From NCBI GenBank assembly GCA_963855995.1, contig OY979717.1:33199997-33263996 (forward strand): 64,000 bases of DNA, written 5' to 3'. Shown here in pieces: positions 1-11,900 of this stretch. The notes below the pieces were generated by a model. It saw only the letters and a list, made by a program, of their open reading frames with translations, did not search any database and had not been told where the DNA came from. Position 1 is the first letter of the stretch; every line of letters begins with the position of its first letter. The position numbers and the translations under genes are program-made. The DNA comes from Muricea muricata (taxonomy: Eukaryota; Cnidaria; Anthozoa; Malacalcyonacea; Plexauridae).

Positions 1-1223
1 TTATGGCCAAAATTGGTCAAAAACTCTAATTTGGTATTCTGATCAAAATAAGCATGGTTTTGTTATTATTTGAGACATCAAGAAATTTGAGAAATTTTGC
101 ATGTCCGGACACAGGCAAAATGGCCATTTTTCAGTATTTTTTAGGGTATTTAAAAAAAGGGCTTTAGCCAATGTAAAAGTGGAGGTTTTATGGCCAAATT
201 TGATCAGGAACTCTAATTAGGTATTCTGATCAAAATAAGGATGGTTTGGTTACTATTTGAGACATCGAGAAATTTGAGAAATTTTGCATGTCCGGACACT
301 GGCAAAATGGCCATTTTTTACTATTTTAGGGGGTATTTCAAAAAAGTGCTTTAGGAAATGTAAATGTGGAGGTTTTCAGGCCAAATTTTGTCAGTAACTC
401 TAATTTGCTATTCTGATAAAAATAACGATGGTTTGGTTACTATTTCAGACCTCAAGAAATTTTAGAAATTTTGCATGTCCGGAGACGGGCAAAATGGCCA
501 TTTTTCAGTATTTTTTGGGGTATTTGAAAAAAGAGCTTTAGGCAATGTAAAAGTGGAGGTTTTATTCCCGAATTTGATCAGGAACTCTAATTAGGTATTC
601 TTATCAAAATAAGGATGGTTTGGTTACTATTTAAAACATCAAGAAATTTAAGAAATTTTTCATGTCCGGACACAGGCAAAATGGCCATTTTTCAGTATAT
701 TTTATTGTATTTCAAAAAAGAGCAATAGGCAATGTAAAAGTGGAGGTTTTATGGCCAAAATTGGTCAGGAACTCTAATTTGGTATTCTGATCAAAATAAG
801 CATGGTTTTGTTATTATTTGAGACATCAAGAAATTTGAGAAATTTTGCATGTCCGGACACAGGCAAAATTGCCATTTTTCAGTATTTTTTGGGGTATTTA
901 AAAAAAGAGCTTTAGGCAATGTAAAAGTGGAGGAGGTTTTATGGCCAAATTTGATCAGGAACTCTAATTAGGTATTCTGATTAAAATAAGGATGGTTTGG
1001 TTACTATTTGAGACATCAAGAAATGTGAGAAATTTTGCATGTCCGAACACAGGGAAAATGGCCATTTTTTAGTATTTTAGGGGGTATTTCAAAAAAGTGC
1101 TTTAGGCAATGTAAACGTGGAGGTTTTCAGGCCAAACTTGGTCAGTAACTCTAATTTGGTATTCTAATCAAAATAACGATGGTTTGGTTACTATTTCAGA
1201 CCTCAAGAAATTTTAGAAATTTT
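1..1223 (+). repeat. Reused ~1.2-kb monomer block (left-edge segment)
   Basis: This run of about 6.5 monomers recurs in the same order at 7,282-8,504, 16,813-18,035, 36,429-37,651 and 45,011-46,233. Most of it is also at 55,391-56,504. Diagnostic details shared by the copies include 'taaatgtggagg' near 371, 'tatattttattgtattt' near 703, a GAG expansion at 927 and 'agaaatgtgag' near 1,020. Position 1 of the window falls inside a larger block, so its left boundary is not visible. The copy at 7,282 diverges where 1,224 reads g and 8,505 reads t. Confidence 0.9.
3..189 (+). repeat. Representative 187-bp monomer
   Basis: This is the first complete unit in the window, shown from 'atggcc' to the base before the next 'atggcc'. 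Landmarks in order are a variable left part ('ggccaaaattggtca', 'ctctaatttggtattctgat'), 'caaaataagcatgg', 'gagacatcaagaaa', the CpG palindrome 'tgtccggaca', 'caaaatggccattttt', a G-rich step ending 'gggtattt', an A-tract, 'ctttagccaatgtaaa' and 'gtggaggtttt'. The right half is conserved between units. Most subtype differences are in the first 60 bp and in the G-rich step. The choice of unit start is arbitrary. Confidence 0.95.
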
Positions 1224-1952
1224 GCATGTCCGGAGACGGGCAAAATGGCCATTTTTCAGTATTTTTTGGGGTATTTGAAAAAAGAGCTTTAGGCAATGTA
1301 AAAGTGGAGGTTTTATTCCCGAATTTGATCAGGAACTCTAATTAGGTATTCTTATCAAAATAAGGATGGTTTGGTTACTATTTGAGACATCAAGAAATTT
1401 GAGAAATTTTTCATGTCCGGACACAGGCAAAATGGCCATTTTTCAGTATTTTAGGGGGTATTTCAAAAAAGTGCTTTAGGAAATGTAAACGTGGAGGTTT
1501 TCAGGCCAAATTTTGTCAGTAACTCTAATTTGCTATTCTGATCAAAATAAGGATGGTTTGGTTACTATTTTAGACATCAAGAAATTTGAGAAATTTTGCA
1601 TCTCCGGACACAGCAAAATGGCCATTTTTCAGTATTTTAGGGGGTATTTCAAAAAAGTTCTTTAGGCAATGTAAAAGCTGAGGTTTTTTAGCCAAATTTT
1701 TTCAGGAACTCAAATTTGGTATTCTGATCAAAATAAGCATGGTTTTGTTATTATTTGAGACATCAAGAAATTTTAGAAATTTTGCATGTCCGGACACAGG
1801 CAAAATTGCCATTTTTCAGTATTTTAGGGGGTATTTAAAAAAAGAGCTTTAGGCAATGTAAAAGTGGAGGTTTTATGGCCAAATTTGATCCGGAACTCTA
1901 ATTAGGTATTCTGATCAAAATAAGGATGGTTTGGTTACTATTTGAGACATCA

Positions 1953-1970
1953 AGAAATTTGAGAAATTTT
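1953..1970 (+). repeat. 9-bp direct repeat inside each monomer (example)
   Basis: 'agaaatttg' is followed immediately by 'agaaatttt', a short internal duplication present in most units. In subtypes with 'agaaattttagaaatttt' the first half is altered. The two AAATTT cores are also mutually inverted. Confidence 0.8.
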
Positions 1971-1973
1971 GCA

Positions 1974-1983
1974 TGTCCGGACA
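1974..1983. other. CpG-centred perfect palindrome in the monomer (example)
   Basis: TGTCCGGACA reads the same on both strands and is present in most monomers. Variants at the central CpG are frequent: TGTCTGGACA (for example 2,709 and 4,574), TGTCCAGACA (for example near 11,509 and 14,676) and TGTCTAGACA (near 10,004). Others change flanking bases, such as TCTCCGGACA and TGTCCGAACA. It could be a binding site or a methylation target; the sequence alone does not say. Confidence 0.85.
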
Positions 1984-1988
1984 CTGGC

Positions 1989-2002
1989 AAAATGGCCATT
2001 TT
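1989..2002. other. 14-bp perfect palindrome AAAATGGCCATTTT (example)
   Basis: This self-complementary sequence follows the CpG palindrome a few bases downstream in most units. A few units extend it to 16 bp (near 14,876 and 24,407). Some subtypes break it, for example 'aaaattgcc', 'aaactggcc' and 'aaaatatcc'. Confidence 0.85.
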
Positions 2003-2249
2003 TTACTATTTTAGGGGGTATTTCAAAAAAGTGCTTTAGGAAATGTAAACGTGGAGGTTTTCAGGCCAAATTTTGTCAGTAACTCTAATTTGCTATTCTG
2101 ATAAAAATAAGGATGGTTTGGTTACTATTTGAGACATCAAGAAATTTGAGAAATTTTGCATGTCCGGACACAGGCAAACTGGCCATTTTTTAGTATTTTG
2201 GGGGGTATTTCAAAAAAGTGCTTTAGGCAATGTAAACGTTGAGGTTTTA

Positions 2250-2265
2250 TGGCCAAATTTGGTCA
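2250..2265. other. 16-bp near-perfect dyad TGGCCAAATTTGGTCA (example)
   Basis: Seven of eight base pairs are symmetrical, and the inner CCAAATTTGG is a perfect 10-bp palindrome. Subtypes with 'aaaattgg', 'aaatttgatca' or 'aaattttgtca' weaken or lose the symmetry, so this dyad is subtype-specific. Confidence 0.75.
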
Positions 2266-5200
2266 GTAACTCTAATTTTTATTCTGATCAAAATAACGAT
2301 GGTTTGGTTACTATTTGAGACATCAAGAAATTTGAGAAATTTTGCATCTCCGGACACAGCAAAATGGCCATTTTTCAGTATTTTAGGGGGTATTTCAAAA
2401 AAGTTCTTTAGGCAATGTAAAAGCTGAGGTTTTTTAGCCAAATTTTTTCAGGAACTCAAATTTGGTATTCTGATCAAAATAAGCATGGTTTTGTTATTAT
2501 TTGAGACATCAAGAAATTTGAGAAATTTTGCATGTCCGGACACAGGCAAAATGGCCATTTTTCAGTATTTTAGGGGGTATTTCAAACAAGTGCTTTAGGA
2601 AATGTAAACGTGGAGGTTTTCAGGCAAATTTTGTCAGTAACTCTAATTTGCTATTCTGATCAAAATAATGATGGTTTGGTTACTATTTAAGACATCAAGA
2701 AATTTGAGAAATTTTGCATGTCTGGACACAGGCAAAATGGCCATTTTTCAGTGTTTTAGGGGGTATTTCAAAAAAGTGCTTTTGGCAATGTAAAAGTGGA
2801 GGTTTTATGGCCAAAATTGGTCAGGAACTCTTGTTTGGTATTGTGATAAAAATATGCATGGTTTGGTTATTATTTGAGACCTCAAGAAATTTTAGAAATT
2901 TTGCATGTCCGGACACAGGCAAAATTGCCATTTTTCAGTATATTTTAGGGTATTTCAAAAAAGAGCAATAGGCAATGTAAAAGTGGAGGTTTTATGGCCA
3001 AAATTGGTCAAAAACTCTAATTTGGTATTCTGATCAAAATAAGCATGGTTTTGTTATTATTTGAGACATCAAGAAATTTGAGAAATTTTGCATGTCCGGA
3101 CACAGGCAAAATGGCCATTTTTCAGTATTTTTTAGGGTATTTAAAAAAAGGGCTTTAGCCAATGTAAAAGTGGAGGTTTTATGGCCAAATTTGATCAGGA
3201 ACTCTAATTAGGTATTCTGATCAAAATAAGGATGGTTTGGTTACTATTTGAGACATCGAGAAATTTGAGAAATTTTGCATGTCCGGACACTGGCAAAATG
3301 GCCATTTTTTACTATTTTAGGGGGTATTTCAAAAAAGTGCTTTAGGAAATGTAAACGTGGAGGTTTTCAGGCCAAATTTGGTCAGTAACTCTAATTTTTA
3401 TTCTGATCAAAATAACGATGGTTTGGTTACTATTTGAGACATCAAGAAATTTGAGAAATTTTGCATCTCCGGACACAGCAAAATGGCCATTTTTCAGTAT
3501 TTTAGGGGGTATTTCAAAAAAGTTCTTTAGGCAATGTAAAAGCTGAGGTTTTTTAGCCAAATTTTTTCAGGAACTCAAATTTGGTATTCTGATCAAAATA
3601 AGCATGGTTTTGTTATTATTTGAGACATCAAGAAATTTTAGAAATTTTGCATGTCCGGACACAGGCAAAATTGCCATTTTTCAGTATTTTAGGGGGTATT
3701 TAAAAAAAGAGCTTTAGGCAATGTAAAAGTGGAGGTTTTATGGCCAAATTTGATCCGGAACTCTAATTAGGTATTCTGATCAAAATAAGGATGGTTTGGT
3801 TACTATTTGAGACATCAAGAAATTTGAGAAATTTTGCATGTCCGGACACTGGCAAAATGGCCATTTTTTACTATTTTAGGGGGTATTTCAAAAAAGTGCT
3901 TTAGGAAATGTAAACGTGGAGGTTTTCAGGCCAAATTTTGTCAGTAACTCTAATTTGCTATTCTGATAAAAATAAGGATGGTTTGGTTACTATTTGAGAC
4001 ATCAAGAAATTTGAGAAATTTTGCATGTCCGGACACAGGCAAACTGGCCATTTTTTAGTATTTTGGGGGGTATTTCAAAAAAGTGCTTTAGGCAATGTAA
4101 ACGTTGAGGTTTTATGGCCAAATTTGGTCAGTAACTCTAATTTTTATTCTGATCAAAATAACGATGGTTTGGTTACTATTTGAGACATCAAGAAATTTGA
4201 GAAATTTTGCATCTCCGGACACAGCAAAATGGCCATTTTTCAGTATTTTAGGGGGTATTTCAAAAAAGTTCTTTAGGCAATGTAAAAGCTGAGGTTTTTT
4301 AGCCAAATTTTTTCAGGAACTCAAATTTGGTATTCTGATCAAAATAAGCATGGTTTTGTTATTATTTGAGACATCAAGAAATTTGAGAAATTTTGCATGT
4401 CCGGACACAGGCAAAATGGCCATTTTTCAGTATTTTAGGGGGTATTTCAAACAAGTGCTTTAGGAAATGTAAACGTGGAGGTTTTCAGGCAAATTTTGTC
4501 AGTAACTCTAATTTGCTATTCTGATCAAAATAATGATGGTTTGGTTACTATTTAAGACATCAAGAAATTTGAGAAATTTTGCATGTCTGGACACAGGCAA
4601 AATGGCCATTTTTCAGTGTTTTAGGGGGTATTTCAAAAAAGTGCTTTTGGCAATGTAAAAGTGGAGGTTTTATGGCCAAAATTGGTCAGGAACTCTTGTT
4701 TGGTATTGTGATAAAAATATGCATGGTTTGGTTATTATTTGAGACCTCAAGAAATTTTAGAAATTTTGCATGTCCGGACACAGGCAAAATTGCCATTTTT
4801 CAGTATATTTTAGGGTATTTCAAAAAAGAGCAATAGGCAATGTAAAAGTGGAGGTTTTATGGCCAAAATTGGTCAAAAACTCTAATTTGGTATTCTGATC
4901 AAAATAAGCATGGTTTTGTTATTATTTGAGACATCAAGAAATTTGAGAAATTTTGCATGTCCGGACACAGGCAAAATGGCCATTTTTCAGTATTTTTTAG
5001 GGTATTTAAAAAAAGGGCTTTAGCCAATGTAAAAGTGGAGGTTTTATGGCCAAATTTGATCAGGAACTCTAATTAGGTATTCTGATCAAAATAAGGATGG
5101 TTTGGTTACTATTTGAGACATCGAGAAATTTGAGAAATTTTGCATGTCCGGACACTGGCAAAATGGCCATTTTTTACTATTTTAGGGGGTATTTCAAAAA

Positions 5201-5940
5201 AGTGCTTTAGGAAATGTAAACGTGGAGGTTTTCAGGCCAAATTTGGTCAGTAACTCTAATTTTTATTCTGATCAAAATAACGATGGTTTGGTTACTATTT
5301 GAGACATCAAGAAATTTGAGAAATTTTGCATCTCCGGACACAGCAAAATGGCCATTTTTCAGTATTTTAGGGGGTATTTCAAAAAAGTTCTTTAGGCAAT
5401 GTAAAAGCTGAGGTTTTTTAGCCAAATTTTTTCAGGAACTCAAATTTGGTATTCTGATCAAAATAAGCATGGTTTTGTTATTATTTGAGACATCAAGAAA
5501 TTTTAGAAATTTTGCATGTCCGGACACAGGCAAAATATCCATTTTTCAGTATTTTAGGGGGTATTTAAAAAAAGAGCTTTAGGCAATGTAAAAGTGGAGG
5601 TTTTATGGCCAAATTTGATCAGGAACTCTAATTAGGTATTCTGATCAAAATAAGGATGGTTTGGTTACTATTTGAGACATCAAGAAATTTGAGAAATTTT
5701 GCATGTCCGGACACTGGCAAAATGGCCATTTTTTACTATTTTAGGGGGTATTTCAAAAAAGTGCTTTAGGAAATGTAAACGTGGAGGTTTTCAGGCCAAA
5801 TTTTGTCAGTAACTCTAATTTGCTATTCTGATAAAAATAAGGATGGTTTGGTTACTATTTGAGACATCAAGAAATTTGAGAAATTTTGCATGTCCGGACA
5901 CAGGCAAACTGGCCATTTTTTAGTATTTTGGGGGGTATTT

Positions 5941-8900
5941 CAAAAAAGTGCTTTAGGCAATGTAAACGTTGAGGTTTTATGGCCAAATTTGGTCAGTAAC
6001 TCTAATTTTTATTCTGATCAAAATAACGATGGTTTGGTTACTATTTGAGACATCAAGAAATTTGAGAAATTTTGCATCTCCGGACACAGCAAAATGGCCA
6101 TTTTTCAGTATCTTAGGGGGTATTTCAAAAAAGTTCTTTAGGCAATGTAAAAGCTGAGGTTTTTTAGCCAAATTTTTTCAGGAACTCAAATTTGGTATTC
6201 TGATCAAAATAAGCATGGTTTTGTTATTATTTGAGACATCAAGAAATTTGAGAAATTTTGCATGTCCGGACACAGGCAAAATGGCCATTTTTCAGTATTT
6301 TAGGGGGTATTTCAAAAAAGTGCTTTAGGAAATGTAAACGTGGAGGTTTTCAGGCCAAATTTTGTCACTAACTCTAATTTGCTATTCTGATAAAAATAAG
6401 GATGGTTTGGTTACTATTTGAGAGATCAAGAAATTTGAGAAATTTTGCATGTCTGGAAACAGGCAAACTGGCCATTTTTTAGTATTTTGGGGGGTATTTC
6501 AAAAAAGTGCTTTAGGCAATGTAAACGTTGAGGTTTTATGGCCAAATTTGGTCAGTAACTCTAATTTTTATTCTGATCAAAATAACGATGGTTTGGTTAC
6601 TATTTGAGACATCAAGAAATTTGAGAAATTTTGCATCTCCAGACACAGCAAAATGGCCATTTTTCAGTATTTTAGGGGGTATTTCAAAAAAGTTCTTTAG
6701 GCAATGTAAAAGCTGAGGTTTTTTAGCCAAATTTTTTCAGGAACTCAAATTTGGTATTCTGATCAAAATAAGCATGGTTTTGTTATTATTTGAGACATCA
6801 AGAAATTTGAGAAATTTTGCATGTCCGGACACAGGCAAAATGGCCATTTTTCAGTATTTTAGGGGGTATTTCAAAAAAGTGCTTTAGGAAATGTAAACGT
6901 GGAGGTTTTCAGGCCAAATTTTGTCAGTAACTCTAATTTGCTATTCTGATCAAAATAAGGATGGTTTGGTTACTATTTAAGACATCAAGAAATTTGAGAA
7001 ATTTTGCATGTCTGGACACAGGCAAAATGGCCATTTTTCAGTATTTTAGGGGGTATTTCAAAAAAGTGCTTTTGGCAATGTAAAAGTGGAGGTTTTATGG
7101 CCAAAATTGGTCAGGAACTCTTGTTTGGTATTGTGATAAAAATATGCATGGTTTGGTTATTATTTGAGACCTCAAGAAATTTTAGAAATTTTGCATGTCC
7201 GGACACAGGCAAAATTGCCATTTTTCAGTATATTTTAGGGTATTTCAAAAAAGAGCAATAGGCAATGTAAAAGTGGAGGTTTTATGGCCAAAATTGGTCA
7301 AAAACTCTAATTTGGTATTCTGATCAAAATAAGCATGGTTTTGTTATTATTTGAGACATCAAGAAATTTGAGAAATTTTGCATGTCCGGACACAGGCAAA
7401 ATGGCCATTTTTCAGTATTTTTTAGGGTATTTAAAAAAAGGGCTTTAGCCAATGTAAAAGTGGAGGTTTTATGGCCAAATTTGATCAGGAACTCTAATTA
7501 GGTATTCTGATCAAAATAAGGATGGTTTGGTTACTATTTGAGACATCGAGAAATTTGAGAAATTTTGCATGTCCGGACACTGGCAAAATGGCCATTTTTT
7601 ACTATTTTAGGGGGTATTTCAAAAAAGTGCTTTAGGAAATGTAAATGTGGAGGTTTTCAGGCCAAATTTTGTCAGTAACTCTAATTTGCTATTCTGATAA
7701 AAATAACGATGGTTTGGTTACTATTTCAGACCTCAAGAAATTTTAGAAATTTTGCATGTCCGGAGACGGGCAAAATGGCCATTTTTCAGTATTTTTTGGG
7801 GTATTTGAAAAAAGAGCTTTAGGCAATGTAAAAGTGGAGGTTTTATTCCCGAATTTGATCAGGAACTCTAATTAGGTATTCTTATCAAAATAAGGATGGT
7901 TTGGTTACTATTTAAAACATCAAGAAATTTAAGAAATTTTTCATGTCCGGACACAGGCAAAATGGCCATTTTTCAGTATATTTTATTGTATTTCAAAAAA
8001 GAGCAATAGGCAATGTAAAAGTGGAGGTTTTATGGCCAAAATTGGTCAGGAACTCTAATTTGGTATTCTGATCAAAATAAGCATGGTTTTGTTATTATTT
8101 GAGACATCAAGAAATTTGAGAAATTTTGCATGTCCGGACACAGGCAAAATTGCCATTTTTCAGTATTTTTTGGGGTATTTAAAAAAAGAGCTTTAGGCAA
8201 TGTAAAAGTGGAGGAGGTTTTATGGCCAAATTTGATCAGGAACTCTAATTAGGTATTCTGATTAAAATAAGGATGGTTTGGTTACTATTTGAGACATCAA
8301 GAAATGTGAGAAATTTTGCATGTCCGAACACAGGGAAAATGGCCATTTTTTAGTATTTTAGGGGGTATTTCAAAAAAGTGCTTTAGGCAATGTAAACGTG
8401 GAGGTTTTCAGGCCAAACTTGGTCAGTAACTCTAATTTGGTATTCTAATCAAAATAACGATGGTTTGGTTACTATTTCAGACCTCAAGAAATTTTAGAAA
8501 TTTTTCATGTCCGGACACAGGCAAAATGGCCATTTTTCAGTATATTTTAGGGTATTTCAACAAAGAGCAATAGGCAATGTAAAAGTGGAGGTTTTATGGC
8601 CAAAATTGGTCAGGAACTCTAATTTGGTATTCTGATCAAAATAAGCATGGTTTTGTTATTATTTGAGACATCAAGAAATTTGAGAAATTTTGCATGTCCG
8701 GGCACAGGCAAAATGGCCATTTTTCAGTATTTTCGCGGTATTTCAAAAAAGAGCTTTAGGCAATGAAAAAGTGGACGTTTTATCGCCAAATTCGGTCAGG
8801 AACTCTAATTTGGTATTGTGATCAAAATAAAGATGGTTTGGTTACTATTTGAGACATAAAAAAATTTGAGAAATTTTGCATGTCCGGACACAGGCAAAAT

Positions 8901-11900
8901 GGCCATTTTTGAGTATTTTTTGGGGTATTTCAAAAAAGAGCAATAGGCAATGTAAAAGTGGAGGTTTTCAAGCCAAATTTGGTCAGTAACTCTAATTTTG
9001 TATTCTAATCAAAATAACGATGGTTTGGTTACTATTTGAGACATCAAAAAATTTGAGAAATTTTGCATGTCCGGACACAGGCAAAAAGGCCATTTTTCAG
9101 TATTTTTTGGGGTATTTCAAAAAAGAGCTTTAGGCAATGAAAAAGTGGAGGTTTTATCGCAAAATTTGGTCAGGAACTCTAATTTGGTATTCTGATTAAA
9201 ATAAGGATTGTTTGGTTACTATTTTACACATTGAGAAATTTGAGAAATTTATCATGTCTGGACACAGGCAAAATGACCATTTTTGAGTATTTTTTTGGGT
9301 ATTTCAAAAAAAGAGCAATAGGCAATGTAGAAGTGGAGGTTTTATGGCCAAAATTGGCCAGGAACTCTAATTTGGTATTCTGATCAAAATAAGGATGGTT
9401 TGGTTACTATTTGAGACATCAAGAAATTTTAGAAATTTTGCATGTCCGGACACAGGGAAAATGGCCATTTTTTAGTATTTTAGGGGGTATTTCAAAAAAG
9501 TGCTTTAGGAAATGTAAACGTGGAGGTTTTCAGGCCAAATTTGGTCAGTAACTCTAATTTGGTATTCTAATCAAAATAACGATGGTTTGGTTAGTATTTG
9601 AGATATGAAGAAACTTGAGAAATTTTGCATGTCCGGACACAGGCAAAATGGCCATTTTTTAGTGTTTTAGGGGGTATTTCAAAAAAAGTGCTTTAGGAAA
9701 TGTAAACGTGGAGGTTTTATGGCCAAATTTCGTCAGGAACTCTAATTTGGTATTCTGATCAAAATAAGGATGGTTTGGTTACTATTTGAGACATCAAGAA
9801 ATTTTAGAAATTTTGCATGTCCGGACACAGGGAAAATGGCCATTTTTTACTATTTTAGGGGGTATTTCAAAAAAGTGCTTTAGGAAATGTAAACGTGGAG
9901 GTTTTCAGGCCAAATTTGGTCAGTAACTCTAATTTGCTATTCTGATCAAAATAAGGATGGTTTGGTTACTATTTGAGACATCAAGAAATTTGAGAAATTT
10001 TGCATGTCTAGACACAGGCAAAATGGCCATTTTTCAGTATTTTAGCGGGTATTTCAAAAAAGTGCTTTTGGCAATGTAAAAGTGGAGGTTTTATGGCCAA
10101 AATTGGTCAGGAACTCTTATTTGGTATTGTGATAAAAATAAGCATAGTTTGGTTATTATTTGAGACCTCAAGAAATTTTAGAAATTTTGCATGTCCGGAC
10201 ACCGGCAAAATTGCCATTTTTCAGTATATTTTAGGGTATTTCAAAAAAGAGCAATAGGCAATGTAAAAGTGGAGGTTTTTTAGCCAAATTTTTTCAGGAA
10301 CTCAAATTTGGTATTCTGATCAAAATAAAGATGGTTTGGTTACTATTTGAGACATCAAGAAATTTGAGAATTTTTACATGTCCGGACACAGGCAAAATTG
10401 CCATTTTTCAGTAATTTTTAGGGTATTTAAAAAAAGAGCTTTAGGCAATGTAAAAGTGGAGGTTTTATGGCCAAATTTGATCAGGAACTCTAATTAGGTA
10501 TTCTGATCAAAATAAGGATGGTTTGGTTACTATTTGAGACATCAAGAAATTTGAGAAACTTTGCATGTCCGGACACAGGCAAAATGGCCATTTTTTAGTA
10601 TTTTAGGGGGTATTTCAAAAAAGTGCTTTAGGCAATGTAAACGTGGAGGTTTTCAGGCCAAACTTGGTCAGTAACTCTAATTTGGTATTCTAATCAAAAT
10701 AACGATGGTTTGGTTACTATTTCAGACCTCAAGAAATTTTAGAAATTTTGCATGTCCGGACACAGGCAAAATGGCCATTTTTCAGCATTTTTTGGGGTAT
10801 TTGAAAAAAGAGCTTTAGGCAATGTAAAAGTGGAGGTTTTATTCCCGAATTTGATCAGGAACTCTAATTAGGTATTCTTATCAAAATAAGGATGGTTTGG
10901 TTACTATTTGAGACATCAAGAAATTTGAGAAATTTTTCATGTCCGGACACAGGCAAAATGGCCATTTTTCAGTATTTTAGGGGGTATTTCAAAAAAGTGC
11001 TTTAGGAAATGTAAACGTGGAGGTTTTCAGGCCAAACTTTGTCAGTAACTCTAATTTGCTATTCTGATCAAAATAAGGATGGTTTGGTTACTATTTAAGA
11101 CATCAAGAAATTTGAGAAATTTTGCATGTCTGGACACAGGCAAAATGGCCATTTTTCAGTATTTTAGGGGGTATTTCAAAAAAGTGCTTTTGGCAATGTA
11201 AAAGTGGAGGTTTTATGGCCAAAATTGGTCAGGAACTCTTATTTGGTATTGTGATAAAAATATGCATGGTTTGGTTATTATTTGAGACCTCAAGAAATTT
11301 TAGAAATTTTGCATGTCCGGACACAGGCAAAATTGCCATTTTTCAGTATATTTTAGGGTATTTCAAAAAAGAGCAATAGGCAATGTAAAAGTGGAGGTTT
11401 TATGGCCAAAATTGGTCAGGAACTCTAATTTGGTATTCTGATCAAAATAAGCATGGTTTTGTTATTATTTGAGACATCAAGAAATTTGAGAAATTTTGCA
11501 TGTCCAGACACAGGCAAAATATCCATTTTTCAGTATTATTTAGGGTATTTAAAAAAAGAGCTTTAGCCAATGTAAAAGTGGAGGTTTTATGGCCAAATTT
11601 GATCAGGAACTCTAATTAGGTATTCTGATCAAAATAAGGATGGTTTGGTTACTATTTGAGACCTCGAGAAATTTGAGAAATTTTGCATGTCCGGACACTG
11701 GCAAAATGGCCATTTTTTACTATTTTAGGGGGTATTTCAAAAAAGTGCTTTAGGAAATGTAAACGTGGAGGTTTTCAGGCCAAATTTTGTCACTAACTCT
11801 AATTTGCTATTCTGATGAAAATAAGGATGGTTTGGTTACTATTTGAGACATCAAGAAATTTGAGAAATTTTGCATGTCCGGACACAGGCAAACTGGCCAT

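Larger units (their letters stand above)
1576..6310 (+). repeat. 1,865-bp 10-mer higher-order repeat, about 2.5 copies
   Basis: Offset-1,865 identity runs through this stretch: 2,239 matches 4,104 and then 5,969, 2,714 matches 4,579, and 3,342 matches 5,207. The unit is 10 monomers averaging 186.5 bp. It is slightly short because several members carry fixed deletions: 'aatttttattctg' lacks two bases, 'cacagcaaaatgg' lacks one and 'caggcaaatttt' lacks one. Copies are approximately 1,576-3,440, 3,441-5,305 and a partial third to about 6,310. The third differs at a few sites, such as 'caaaatatcc' at 5,531, 'gatcagg' for 'gatccgg' near 5,618, and c for t at 6,112. The last third overlaps the start of the 9,531-bp block. 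Confidence 0.92.

Noticed and set aside
1989..2002. Palindrome followed by a T-run as a bacterial-type terminator
   Set aside because: The AT-rich palindrome has no loop or stable GC stem and recurs every 187 bp in non-coding satellite. There is no gene for it to terminate.
9728..9744. CENP-B-box-like stretch (starts TTTCGT), also near 19,259 and 55,106
   Set aside because: About 11 of 17 positions fit the box, but the essential CGGG core is absent and only a few monomers carry the sequence. This is a chance resemblance.
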